43,564 nt of DNA from Chitinophaga pinensis (GCA_945861965.1 CAMAWM010000001.1:1-43564), one strand, 5' to 3'; positions 26,514 to 34,028 are shown, numbered from the stretch's first letter. Numbers and translations: made by a program. Notes: a model not told the origin generated them from the letters alone.

Positions 26514-26804
26514 ATGCGCCAATCAAACGAACATACCATAAAGGAAGTTATCAATGATTTTTTGGAAAGTCAAAAGCTGAAAACTAAGCTGACCGAAATA
26601 AATATTATTAATAAGTGGGAAGAATTAATGGGTCCGCTGATAGCAAAAAAAACCACAAAAATTTATTTTCATCAAGGCAAACTTTTCTTATATATCGAAT
26701 CGGCTCCTTTGCGACACGAATTGAATTTTCAACGCAGCAGAATAATTGCAATTGTAAATACCGAAGCTGGTGAGCAGTTGATAGAAGATGTGGTTTTGAG
26801 GTGA
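26514..26804 (+). CDS. DciA-like protein (DUF721)
   Basis: This 96-residue protein has the DUF721 pattern: a helical start, then WEELMGPLIAKKTTKIYFHQGKL, LFLYIESAPLRHEL and a final helix. DUF721 includes DciA, the ancestral bacterial loader of the replicative helicase, and the short Bacteroidota members keep only the KH-like domain seen here. A helicase-loading or nucleic-acid-binding role is likely but not proven. The start ATG is 4 bases after the E1 dehydrogenase stop, so it is cotranscribed with a gene of unrelated function. It converges with the 26808-27248 gene, with only 3 bases between stops. Confidence 0.8.
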   Translation: MRQSNEHTIKEVINDFLESQKLKTKLTEINIINKWEELMGPLIAKKTTKIYFHQGKLFLYIESAPLRHELNFQRSRIIAIVNTEAGEQLIEDVVLR

Positions 26805-26807
26805 AAA

Positions 26808-27248
26808 CTATTCGGGAATCTCACCATTAAATTTTACATTCAGCACTGTGTTTTTTATTCCTTGCTGAAAAATCTGCTTGACATTTTCCTTAAACTTCCG
26901 TTTATCATCCATAAAAAACATACGATCTTCAACACGTTTACTTTTCATTCCTTTGTATTCAAAATAGTAAGTAATGAAAATCCGAACCATCGATTTTTTC
27001 ATATTGCTTCTCCTAGCACCATCGTAATCGCGAACTTTAATTTTAACCTGAACTATAAGCGAGCCACTACTTATCAGAGTTGTTTTATCGCTTTCTGAAC
27101 CAACTTTTAATAAAACTGTTTGGTTGTTACCACTAAAGTTTTCAGTTTTGATTGATGCCGAAATTTCGCTTAGATTCATTGAAATTTGTTGCGCTTTTCC
27201 AATCACGAAAAATGAAAGGAGAAGAATGCTCAAAGTTATTTTTTTCAT
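26808..27248 (-). CDS. Small secreted protein of unknown function
   Basis: This 146-residue protein has a clear signal peptide (MKKITLSILLLSFFVIGKAQ, cut near residue 19). The mature part alternates beta-strand-like segments (QTVLLKVGS, GSLIVQVKIKVRDYDG, MVRIFITYYFEYKG) and ends with a helix and a basic stretch. I recognise no family. It is probably periplasmic. It is transcribed divergently from the 27310-27720 gene across a 61-base spacer in which the two -7 boxes abut. Confidence 0.7.
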   Translation of the reverse strand: MKKITLSILLLSFFVIGKAQQISMNLSEISASIKTENFSGNNQTVLLKVGSESDKTTLISSGSLIVQVKIKVRDYDGARRSNMKKSMVRIFITYYFEYKGMKSKRVEDRMFFMDDKRKFKENVKQIFQQGIKNTVLNVKFNGEIPE

Positions 27249-27250
27249 AT

Positions 27251-27284
27251 TTTGTTTTTAAATTTCTTCAAAAGTATATTTTTG
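27251..27284 (+). promoter_or_regulatory. Candidate promoter of the 27310-27720 gene
   Basis: TTTG at 27251-27254 is followed after 22 bases by TATTTTTG (27277-27284), a full -7 consensus match. It predicts a leader of about 20 bases before ATG 27310. It overlaps the divergent promoter of the neighbouring gene. Confidence 0.45.
27269..27276 (-). promoter_or_regulatory. Candidate -7 box of the 26808-27248 gene
   Basis: The minus strand reads TACTTTTG, a full match to TAnnTTTG, 20 bases before the ATG at 27248. No convincing TTG lies at the -33 position. Confidence 0.4.
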
Positions 27285-27309
27285 ACAAACACTTTAAAAA
27301 TAATAACGT

Positions 27310-27720
27310 ATGAAAGAATCATTCAAATTTTGGTTGCCTCCTATGTTGATGGTAACCGCCATTTTGTGTTTTTGGGCTTTTAAAACCGAAAATGTAAAAC
27401 AAGACAAGGTTTATATCTTTAAACAATTTTCTACTGTTGAATCTGTTATAGCTGGTGGTCTGGGGCGTTCTAGGATTTTAACTACTGATGATAATGGAAC
27501 TTTGGTTGAAAAAGATTTATTAAATTTTTATAGCTTAGTAGGAATTAATTTTGGAAACATAGCCAATAATGACAGGCTTATTGTAGAAAAAGTCAACGAA
27601 TGGACTATTCAGGGATGGGAGTTGTATCAAATTTCGACCGGTTCGCAAACAAATATGAGTGGCGGTACTACCTCTACCGGAATTTTTATTACTCGGTATC
27701 TTTTCAGAAAATCGCAATAA
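27310..27720 (+). CDS. Small membrane-anchored or exported protein, DUF4177-like C terminus
   Basis: This 136-residue protein starts with an uncleaved-looking hydrophobic segment (residues about 7-24, FWLPPMLMVTAILCFWAF). The C-terminal half contains VNEWTIQGWELYQIS, then a Gly/Ser/Thr-rich linker and IFITRYLFRK. An N-x(n)-GWE-L motif followed by a final YLFRK strand resembles the DUF4177 fold, a small alpha-beta unit of unknown function; I rate this as suggestive only. A strong hairpin terminator follows 13 bases after the stop. Confidence 0.65.
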   Translation: MKESFKFWLPPMLMVTAILCFWAFKTENVKQDKVYIFKQFSTVESVIAGGLGRSRILTTDDNGTLVEKDLLNFYSLVGINFGNIANNDRLIVEKVNEWTIQGWELYQISTGSQTNMSGGTTSTGIFITRYLFRKSQ

Positions 27721-27733
27721 GAATTTCTAATAA

Positions 27734-27766
27734 AAATAACCCATGATTAAAAAGCGTGGGTTATTT
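27734..27766. terminator. Hairpin terminator between convergent genes
   Basis: AAATAACCCATG (27734-27745) pairs with CGTGGGTTATTT (27755-27766), a 12-bp stem with one G-U pair and a 9-base loop. It lies between the stop of the plus-strand gene at 27720 and the stop of the minus-strand msrA at 27811 and can serve both, with A-rich and T-rich flanks on the two sides. Confidence 0.8.
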
Positions 27767-27810
27767 AAACACGTATCTTAAGCTACAATTAAAAATCGAA
27801 TTGCAGAGAA

Positions 27811-28470
27811 CTAATTCTCGCCTTTCAGCTTTAATTTATCTTTAAAAACCTTTCTGAATTTTTCAATCTTTGGCGCAATAACAAATGTGCAATACGATTC
27901 GCCTGAATTTTGTTTGTAGTAATTCTGATGATAATCTTCGGCTTTGTAAAATTTATCGAGTTTTGTTATTTCAGTTGTAATTGGGTTGCTGAATGCAGCG
28001 CTTGAATCCAATTCTTTTTTATACTTTTCTGCTAGCGTTTTTTGTTCTTCATTTATGTAAAAAATTGCAGATCGGTATTGAGTTCCAACATCATTTCCTT
28101 GTCTGTTTAGTGTTGTTGGATCATGAGTTTGCCAAAAAACGGAAAGCAATGTTTCGAATGAAACCTTTGAAGAATCGTACGTAATGCGAGCAACTTCGGC
28201 ATGTCCTGTATTTCCGGTACAAACTTCTTTATACGTAGGATTGGGAGTAATGCCGCCACAATAACCACTCTCAACCAATGCTACTCCATCAATTAACTGA
28301 AAAATTCCTTCGACACACCAAAAACATCCAGCCGCAAAAACAGCAGTTTCTAATTTATTATTTTGGTCTGTAGTCATTTGTAATTTTACTTGTTTTTTTT
28401 CAGCAGTTTGTGCACATGCTGTTATTGTAAGCGTCAATAATACAAATACATTTGCCTTAAAAATAATCAT
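27811..28470 (-). CDS. msrA: Peptide methionine sulfoxide reductase MsrA, predicted lipoprotein
   Basis: This 219-residue MsrA reduces methionine-S-sulfoxide in proteins. The active site GCFWCVEG is at 48-55 with the nucleophile Cys49. The family blocks VVESGYCGG-like (VALVESGYCGG), PTYKEVCTGNTGHAEV and FWQTHDPTTLNRQGNDVGTQYRSAIFY all follow. Unlike cytosolic MsrA, it begins with an export signal that ends in a lipobox-like TITAC, so Cys19 may be lipidated and the enzyme placed in the periplasm or at the outer membrane. Envelope-located Msr proteins are known in other bacteria. No MsrB domain or gene is present here. Confidence 0.94.
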   Translation of the reverse strand: MIIFKANVFVLLTLTITACAQTAEKKQVKLQMTTDQNNKLETAVFAAGCFWCVEGIFQLIDGVALVESGYCGGITPNPTYKEVCTGNTGHAEVARITYDSSKVSFETLLSVFWQTHDPTTLNRQGNDVGTQYRSAIFYINEEQKTLAEKYKKELDSSAAFSNPITTEITKLDKFYKAEDYHQNYYKQNSGESYCTFVIAPKIEKFRKVFKDKLKLKGEN

Positions 28471-28562
28471 ACTTTTTTCAATATTGTATCTGATTTATTT
28501 TCAGTTAAAAGATTTTTTAACAAAAAAATTAAATCAATTGATTTCAAATTTAAAAATAAAAA

Positions 28563-29942
28563 ATGAGGAATTGTATTATTCTATTAATTCTAACTATTTC
28601 ATGCAACTTTAACATAGTTGCACAAAATGATTCTGCAGAACAAAAAACTCCATTTGAGGGAATGGAAATAAATTGGATTAATGGCCAAAACAGACAACAG
28701 GAATTTCTATTAACACTAAAAAAAGGATCAGAAATTGTAATAACTGGATTTGCATATTTGGATTCGTATTACAATTTCAATTTTGCAAAACCGATAGACA
28801 ATACCCAAACAATTTCGGCAACAATTGGAAGGCATAACGAAGTTACATTAAATCTTGCAAGCATAGGTTTTGAAACGTCTTACAATAATATTTTAGCCAG
28901 GGTTTTTGTTCAATACGGGCAAATGTTAGCAATTGTTCAGGATCAGGATGCATCGGTTTTTCGTGGTAGAAATACAGGAATAAATAATTTAAAATTCATA
29001 CGCGAAGCAGCAGCTGGATATCATTTTAATAAATGGAAAGGTATCAATGTAGAAATGGGAATATTTTCCAGTTTTATTGGATTGGAAAGTTACTTAACAC
29101 AAGAAAACTGGAATTATCAACGAAGCATGGTTTCTGATTTCACTCCATTTTATTTTACGGGTGCGCGAGTTCAACTATTTCCAACAACAAAATTAAAAAC
29201 TGAGCTTTGGATTCTTAATGGTTGGCAATCCTATAATAGTTTTAGCAATTCTCCCGGTTTAGGCAGTTCTACTTTGTGGAGACCTAATGAAAACCTTCAA
29301 TTAGTAGCTAATTTTTATACTGGAAAAGACACAAATAATCCCGACACATTAGGAAATCAATCTCAAAGAATTAGGTTTCATCACGATAATTGTATTGTGG
29401 CTAGGTATTATAAAAAACCTAAATCTACTGCCATTTCGCAGGCGGCTTTTTGTATCAATTCTCATTATGGTTTTCAATCAAACAACGAAGCGAAAGACGA
29501 AGTGAAATCTTCCGAAAATTTTATGTTTGGCGCTGCTGTTTCAAACCGAATTTGGTTTAATAAAAACAAACTTGCATTGACATTACGTGGTGATTATTTA
29601 ACTAATCAATCGGTTGAAAACGGAAATAATAAATCACCGTACATGGCATTTTTACCTGCTGAACCAGGAAATAAAACAAACAATTATGACGTAGCAATTG
29701 CTAACAATGAAAAGTTAAAATTGTTTCAGTTTACAAGTACATTTGATGTGATGCCTAACGATAATTTAACTTTCAGATTTGAATATTGTTACCGCAGTTC
29801 AAGCATTCCATATTTTTTAGGGTCAGGTGGAACCACATCGCCAAGTGCTTGGATAAATGGACCTTCAACAATAAATCCTTGGTCTGCCGATTTGAAAAAA
29901 GATGAGAACAGAATTACGATTTCTGTAAATTTTAGGATGTAA
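28563..29942 (+). CDS. Outer-membrane beta-barrel protein, BBP2 (OmpL-like porin) type
   Basis: This 459-residue protein has a signal peptide (about 1-20, ending IVA-Q). The opening strand (ITGFAYLDSYYNFNFAKPIDNTQ) is close to the signature first strand of the putative beta-barrel porin-2 family. Amphipathic strands continue to the end, with the last one (ENRITISVNFRM) carrying the C-terminal aromatic-x signature of outer-membrane barrels (Phe then Arg-Met). It is likely a general or specific diffusion channel; the substrate is unknown. It is monocistronic. Its stop lies only 25 bases before the stranded acyl-CoA dehydrogenase fragment at 29967. Confidence 0.85.
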   Translation: MRNCIILLILTISCNFNIVAQNDSAEQKTPFEGMEINWINGQNRQQEFLLTLKKGSEIVITGFAYLDSYYNFNFAKPIDNTQTISATIGRHNEVTLNLASIGFETSYNNILARVFVQYGQMLAIVQDQDASVFRGRNTGINNLKFIREAAAGYHFNKWKGINVEMGIFSSFIGLESYLTQENWNYQRSMVSDFTPFYFTGARVQLFPTTKLKTELWILNGWQSYNSFSNSPGLGSSTLWRPNENLQLVANFYTGKDTNNPDTLGNQSQRIRFHHDNCIVARYYKKPKSTAISQAAFCINSHYGFQSNNEAKDEVKSSENFMFGAAVSNRIWFNKNKLALTLRGDYLTNQSVENGNNKSPYMAFLPAEPGNKTNNYDVAIANNEKLKLFQFTSTFDVMPNDNLTFRFEYCYRSSSIPYFLGSGGTTSPSAWINGPSTINPWSADLKKDENRITISVNFRM

Positions 29943-29966
29943 TTCTGAAAGAGTTTTAAGTGATTT

Positions 29967-30061
29967 TTATTTTAGAATAGTCCGAGCTATCACTATTTTT
30001 TGAATTTCGCTAGTCACTTTGCCAATTGTACAAAGTTTTGAATCGCGATAAAATTTTTCAA
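29967..30061 (-). pseudogene. Stranded 3'-end fragment of an acyl-CoA dehydrogenase gene
   Basis: About 79 of 95 positions match 30891-30985, the 3' end of the intact acyl-CoA dehydrogenase gene, in the same orientation and at a constant offset of 924 bases with no indels. On the minus strand it still encodes about 30 residues of the C terminus in frame with the same TAA stop ([13 protein letters not shown], then KVTSEIQKI, then the final ILK). The catalytic-base motif GEGTSE has become GKVTSE. Similarity stops abruptly at 30061 and an in-frame TAA follows upstream of it. It is too short to be a gene: it is a leftover of an insertion or of a lost tandem paralogue. Confidence 0.85.
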
Positions 30062-30086
30062 GTTAAATTAATTTCCCCCTTTTTCT

Positions 30087-30094
30087 TACTTTTG
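30087..30094 (+). promoter_or_regulatory. Candidate -7 box of the nucleotidyltransferase cassette
   Basis: TACTTTTG matches TAnnTTTG fully and lies 11 bases before ATG 30106, giving an almost leaderless transcript. No good -33 TTG is visible. It lies just inside the left repeat boundary, so the cassette seems to carry its own promoter. Confidence 0.35.
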
Positions 30095-30105
30095 AATAAG
30101 TTAAA

Positions 30106-30342
30106 ATGGAAAACGAAGAAGAAAAAAATAAAGTAAATGAAGACGCGTTTCTATATAAAAGGGAAATCCGTTTTTTTAACTCGTTTGAAGAGCAGGCAGA
30201 ATATGAATTATTTGAAATGGCGAAGCTTACACCAATAGAACGGCTTATGCAGATGCGGAAATTTATTAACATAGCCTATGCAATGCACGGGTACAATCCT
30301 TCCAAATTGCCGTCAAAACATAAGATAAAAATAATAACATGA
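30106..30342 (+). CDS. Small helical protein paired with a nucleotidyltransferase
   Basis: This 78-residue charged protein is acidic at the start and strongly basic at the end (KHKIKII). It is predicted helical, with the segments FNSFEEQAEYELFEMAKL and TPIERLMQMRKFINIAYAM. Its TGA stop overlaps the ATG of the nucleotidyltransferase gene (ATGA), so the two are translationally coupled. I recognise no named family; it has no HEPN motif and no helix-turn-helix that I can identify. By position it resembles the first gene of a two-gene toxin-antitoxin module, or a dedicated partner or adaptor of the enzyme. It is flanked by the duplicated acyl-CoA dehydrogenase end. Confidence 0.75.
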   Translation: MENEEEKNKVNEDAFLYKREIRFFNSFEEQAEYELFEMAKLTPIERLMQMRKFINIAYAMHGYNPSKLPSKHKIKIIT

Positions 30343-30812
30343 ATGTTTTCGATTCTTACACTCACGAATTGCTTTTAACCCTTAATAAAGAACAAGTCGA
30401 GTATCTTGTTGTTGGCGGATATGCAGTAAATTATCATGGATACAGACGTACCACCGGAGATATTGACCTTTGGATAAAACCTGAGAATGGCGAAAATAAG
30501 GAAAGGATTTTAAGGAGTTTACATCGTTTAAAAGTTTCGGAAAGTAAATTGAAACAATTAAAAGCATTAGATTTCACAAAGCATGTTGTTTTTATTGATG
30601 GTGAAGAGCCATTTAAAATTGATTTTATGACACAGGTTTCGGGCGTTAATTTTGATGATGCATGGAAACAAAAAATTATAGCCAATATTGATGATTTAAA
30701 TATTCCCTTTTTACATTTATCCGATTTAATTGTTTCGAAAATAACAACTGGACGTAATAAAGATAAAATAGATATTGAAGAACTTCAAAAGATACAAATG
30801 CGCAAAAAATAA
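30339..30812 (+). CDS. Nucleotidyltransferase-fold protein (AbiEii/DUF6036-like)
   Basis: This 157-residue protein has the minimal nucleotidyltransferase core. The motif VVGGYAVNYHGYRRTTGDIDLWI gives the GG(x)...DxD site, with Asp at about residues 41 and 43. A second acidic strand is FKIDFM (about 93-98). The C-terminal helix contains LSDLIVSKITTGRNKDKIDIEEL, typical of the small AbiEii/DUF6036-like enzymes. Related proteins are toxins of type IV toxin-antitoxin pairs, antitoxins of MNT-HEPN pairs, or enzymes of unknown function. Catalytic residues are intact. With the preceding 78-residue gene it forms a two-gene cassette lying between direct repeats of a gene end. A role in defence or stasis is a guess from family and context. 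Confidence 0.82.
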   Translation: MNVFDSYTHELLLTLNKEQVEYLVVGGYAVNYHGYRRTTGDIDLWIKPENGENKERILRSLHRLKVSESKLKQLKALDFTKHVVFIDGEEPFKIDFMTQVSGVNFDDAWKQKIIANIDDLNIPFLHLSDLIVSKITTGRNKDKIDIEELQKIQMRKK

Positions 30813-30890
30813 TTTGCCGCAATCGTTTAAAGTCTTAGTTCTAAATTAAATTCTTATAGGTGCCTAACATAGCAAAGGTATTTGACAAAT

Positions 30891-30985
30891 TTATTTTAGA
30901 ATCTCTCTCGATATTACTATTTTTTGTATTTCGCTAGTTCCTTCACCAATGGTACAAAGTTTTGAATCGCGATAATATTTTTCGA
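30891..30985 (-). repeat. Right copy of the direct repeat flanking the nucleotidyltransferase cassette
   Basis: This is the functional copy: it is the native 3' end of the acyl-CoA dehydrogenase gene, including its stop. The mutated copy is at 29967-30061, same orientation, 924 bases away. Together they bracket 30062-30890. Confidence 0.85.
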
Positions 30986-32033
30986 CCGGAAAATCTTTTG
31001 TGTAACCATATCCACCAAAAATTTGAACTGCTTCGGTGCTTGCCCACACACACACTTCGCTTGCATAATATTTTGCCATTGCACTTTCTTTAGTCATTGG
31101 CAATCCGCGCATTTTCAAATCTATTGCCTGCATAGTTAGTAATTCTGCTGCCTCAATTCGCATCGCCATATCTGCCAGTTTAAAAGCAATTGCCTGGAAA
31201 TTTGAAATTGGCTGTCCAAATTGTTGTCTTTCTTTTGAGTATTTTAACGAAGCTTGATATGCGCCTTTTGCAATTCCTAAAGCCAATGAAGCAATTGAAA
31301 TTCTTCCGCCATCCAACACTTTCATTGATTGCTTAAATCCTTCTCCAATATTTCCCAAAATATTTTCGTTTGGAATTCGGCAATCTTCAAAAATCATTTC
31401 TGCAGTCTCGCTTGCGCGCATTCCTAATTTATTTTCTTTTTTGCCTCCGCTAAAACCTTTTATTCCTCTTTCAATTACAAACGCAGTTATACCATTTGAA
31501 TCTAAAGGCTCACCCGTTCTTGCCAAAACAACGGCTACATCGCTACTTATTCCGTGAGTTATCCAGTTTTTTGTGCCGTTTAATATCCAATCGTTTCCAT
31601 CTTTTTTTGCAACACATTGCATTCGCATTGCATCGCTTCCTGTATTGGCTTCGGTCAATCCCCATGCTCCAATCCATTCGCCTGTTGCAAGTTTGGGCAA
31701 CCATTTTTTCTTTTGCTCTTCGTTGCCAAATTGCAAAATATGTCCCGAACAAAGTGAGTTATGTGCAGCCATGCTAAGCCCAATTGAGCCGCAAACTTTT
31801 GACAACTCTTGAATTGCTGTCGAGTATTCAAAATAACCAAAACCAGCGCCACCGTATTCTTCAGGAATTAAAACGCCTAATAATCCAAGTTTGCCCATTT
31901 CACTAAACATTTCGCGTGGAAAATGTTGTGATTCGTCCCATTCCATTACAAAAGGTCTTATATTTTTTTCTGAAAAATCGCGCACCGTTTGCGCTACAAT
32001 TTTTTGATTTTCTGTCAACTCAAAACTCAGCAT
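30891..32033 (-). CDS. Acyl-CoA dehydrogenase
   Basis: This 380-residue flavoenzyme catalyses alpha,beta-dehydrogenation of an acyl-CoA. The full domain set is present: an N-terminal helical domain, a middle beta domain with [12 protein letters not shown] (FAD/substrate contacts) and [13 protein letters not shown], and a C-terminal helical domain with [30 protein letters not shown] and the catalytic-base motif GEGTSEIQ with Glu364. Length is standard. It could act in short- or branched-chain acyl-CoA degradation, which would fit the 2-oxoacid E1 dehydrogenase at 24491, but the substrate is not determined. Its last 95 bases are duplicated at 29967-30061 on the far side of the nucleotidyltransferase cassette. 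It starts 47 bases after the helix-hairpin-helix gene. Confidence 0.94.
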   Translation of the reverse strand: MLSFELTENQKIVAQTVRDFSEKNIRPFVMEWDESQHFPREMFSEMGKLGLLGVLIPEEYGGAGFGYFEYSTAIQELSKVCGSIGLSMAAHNSLCSGHILQFGNEEQKKKWLPKLATGEWIGAWGLTEANTGSDAMRMQCVAKKDGNDWILNGTKNWITHGISSDVAVVLARTGEPLDSNGITAFVIERGIKGFSGGKKENKLGMRASETAEMIFEDCRIPNENILGNIGEGFKQSMKVLDGGRISIASLALGIAKGAYQASLKYSKERQQFGQPISNFQAIAFKLADMAMRIEAAELLTMQAIDLKMRGLPMTKESAMAKYYASEVCVWASTEAVQIFGGYGYTKDFPVEKYYRDSKLCTIGEGTSEIQKIVISREILK

Positions 32034-32080
32034 TTCTTAGTATTAAAAGTGGCGCAAGTATAGTCTTTTGCAAGTGAAAT

Positions 32081-32971
32081 TTATTCAACAAAACCATACA
32101 ATATTATTTTATTGAAGATTGAATCGCTAATAATTTTGATTTTTTTTAAATCGTCAATGTGTTCAAAAATACCATGCTGAGTGCGATAGTTGACGATTGC
32201 ATTTGAAATGTTGTATTTGAAATATGGATGTTTTTTTAATTCTTCAAACGATACATTGTTTAAGTTAAAATGATTTGCTTTTTCGGCATCTACATTTATT
32301 TTTTCTTCCAAATCGTACAAAATATCTTCGTCAAAACCCCAAATTTCATTTAGCTGATTTAAACTTATAAATCCGCCAAGTTTCTCTCGGTATTCTAAAA
32401 TTCGATGTGCTAATGCTGGACCTATTCGGTATAATTTAACTAGTTCTATGGAGTCGGCTGAGTTTAATTCCAGAGTAGTTTTAGTTGATTTCTTATATTT
32501 GTTAGTTTCATCAAAAGTCGAATTTGAATTTCGTTTTATGACTTCATTTTTAATTCGTATAAATGGAATTAACGTATTCAATAAAGTCGTTTGAATGCCA
32601 TATATTTTTGTTAAATCCTTTGAGGTTTTAAATCGTCCACTTTTGTTCAGATAATTTTTAATAGTCGAGATATTTTTTTCAGTAAATCCTAATGCTGCTA
32701 ACTCTTTTTCGTTTGCAGTATTTGGATCGAAATAAAATAAAGCAGTTGGATTTTTACGACTAGAGATTGAATCGTTTGAAGTAAAAAAATCTGGATTTGA
32801 TTTTTCAATACTTGCAATTTTAATATCGATAGGTTTTGAAGGAAAAAGCAAAGGATAAACTTTTGGAATTGCGATTAACACAACTAACAACGCAAACAAT
32901 GCAATAATTCCACTGCGTTCTGATTTTGAGAAATAGAAATATTTTTTCAAGAAAATTTCAAATTTCTTCAT
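32081..32971 (-). CDS. Membrane-anchored helix-hairpin-helix protein (ComEA-like)
   Basis: This 296-residue protein has a short basic N terminus (FYFSKSERSG), a single transmembrane segment (about 20-43) and then three helix-hairpin-helix units: about 80-115 (LAALGFTEKNISTIKNYL), about 165-225 (LNSADSIELVKLYRIGPALAHRILEYR) and the C-terminal end (FEELKKHPYFKYNISNAIVNYR). The arrangement resembles the Bacteroidota ComEA-like proteins, which may bind DNA at the cell surface, but this is a family-level inference. Its ATG overlaps by 14 bases a 47-codon membrane-protein ORF upstream. The acyl-CoA dehydrogenase follows on the same strand. Confidence 0.87.
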   Translation of the reverse strand: MKKFEIFLKKYFYFSKSERSGIIALFALLVVLIAIPKVYPLLFPSKPIDIKIASIEKSNPDFFTSNDSISSRKNPTALFYFDPNTANEKELAALGFTEKNISTIKNYLNKSGRFKTSKDLTKIYGIQTTLLNTLIPFIRIKNEVIKRNSNSTFDETNKYKKSTKTTLELNSADSIELVKLYRIGPALAHRILEYREKLGGFISLNQLNEIWGFDEDILYDLEEKINVDAEKANHFNLNNVSFEELKKHPYFKYNISNAIVNYRTQHGIFEHIDDLKKIKIISDSIFNKIILYGFVE

Positions 32972-33101
32972 CTTTTCTTTTGCTTCGAGGCGGGTTTATT
33001 TTTTTATTTTTTACGATGAAGAAATAAAGCAATAAACAAACGAAAATTCCACCACCTAATTCAGATAAATACCAAAGCCAATAATTTACTTCTACTTGCA
33101 T
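32958..33101 (-). CDS. Possible 47-residue single-pass membrane protein
   Basis: An ATG at 33101 opens 47 codons ending with TGA at 32958-32960. It encodes MQVEVNYWLWYLSELGGG, a hydrophobic stretch to about residue 30 (IFVCLLLYFFIV), and a strongly basic tail (KNKKINPPRSKRKDEEI). This is the composition of a genuine small N-out/C-in membrane protein. Its end overlaps the start of the helix-hairpin-helix gene by 14 bases, which suggests translational coupling. It fills an otherwise empty spacer downstream of the reductase gene at 33119. I know no family name. Confidence 0.5.
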   Translation of the reverse strand: MQVEVNYWLWYLSELGGGIFVCLLLYFFIVKNKKINPPRSKRKDEEI

Positions 33102-33118
33102 GTTTTTATTATAAATTT

Positions 33119-34024
33119 TTATTTTAATGATTTCAGTTGATCATCAACTATCTTTAGACCTGCTTCAAAACTACGAGGTTCATATCCTAATTCATTCCTT
33201 GCTTTATCTAAGATAAAACCTGTAATAGGAGGCCGTTTTGCAGGTTGATTAATTCCTTCGCTTGATGAAATATGGATCAGTGATTTATCTAGTTTCCAAA
33301 ACTCAGCAACTCGATAAACCAAATCAAAAATACTCATAAAATTTTTTCCGCTTATATTAAAAATACCATTAGATTTTTTTTGTGCAGCTAACAAACACCC
33401 CAAAGCAAGATCTTCGGCCAAAGTTGGTGTACGAAATTGATCGCTTACAACATGTATATTTTTTCCTTGTTCTAGATTGTTTTTTGCCCATAGTACAATG
33501 TTGCTTCGGCTCATATCACTAACAACACCATAAACCAAAACTGTTCGTAAAATTGTCCAACTATTACATTTGTTTATTACAGCTTCTTCTCCTTTTAGTT
33601 TCGATAATCCATAATAACTGATTGGATTTGGAATCTCATTTTCCAAAACCGGACCATGTGTTCCGTCAAAAATAAAATCAGTTGAAATATGAATTAGGTG
33701 AATCTTGAAATTGTTACATTCTTCAACCAAAAAGTTTACCGCTTCAATATTTAATTTATCGCATCCTTCACGATCGCTTTCGCAGGCATCTACATTGGTC
33801 ATGGCTGCTGTATTTATTACAACTTCGGGTTTGTGTTTTGCTAAAACATTTTTTATTTCCTCGTGATTACTAATATCAAGCGATTCGTAAACATATTTGT
33901 TTTTTTCTGGGTAACGATCTTCGCCACGAGCTGTAGCAATAAGCTCCACATCGATTTGTTGTCTACATAAATCTGTTAGTTTTTGACCTAGCAATCCATT
34001 GCTTCCCGTTACCAGAATTTTCAT
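33119..34024 (-). CDS. RmlD-like SDR reductase (dTDP-4-dehydrorhamnose reductase family)
   Basis: This 301-residue extended SDR protein has the NAD(P)-binding TGSNGLLGQ at 6-14, the NTAAMTNVDACE motif typical of RmlD, ISTDFIFDGTHGP, the catalytic YYGLSK (Tyr and Lys of YxxxK) and the substrate-side motif FNISGKNFMSIFDLV. RmlD makes dTDP-L-rhamnose from dTDP-4-keto-rhamnose, but no rmlA, B or C genes are nearby, and Bacteroidota carry stand-alone homologues with unclear substrates, so I leave the symbol empty. The promoter candidate at 34029-34059 would give a leaderless transcript. Confidence 0.85.
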   Translation of the reverse strand: MKILVTGSNGLLGQKLTDLCRQQIDVELIATARGEDRYPEKNKYVYESLDISNHEEIKNVLAKHKPEVVINTAAMTNVDACESDREGCDKLNIEAVNFLVEECNNFKIHLIHISTDFIFDGTHGPVLENEIPNPISYYGLSKLKGEEAVINKCNSWTILRTVLVYGVVSDMSRSNIVLWAKNNLEQGKNIHVVSDQFRTPTLAEDLALGCLLAAQKKSNGIFNISGKNFMSIFDLVYRVAEFWKLDKSLIHISSSEGINQPAKRPPITGFILDKARNELGYEPRSFEAGLKIVDDQLKSLK

Positions 34025-34028
34025 GTCC

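Noticed and set aside
29941-30062. Separate small acyl-CoA dehydrogenase gene upstream of the cassette.
   Set aside because: Only about 30 codons of the C terminus remain, with a stop directly upstream in frame and a mutated catalytic motif.
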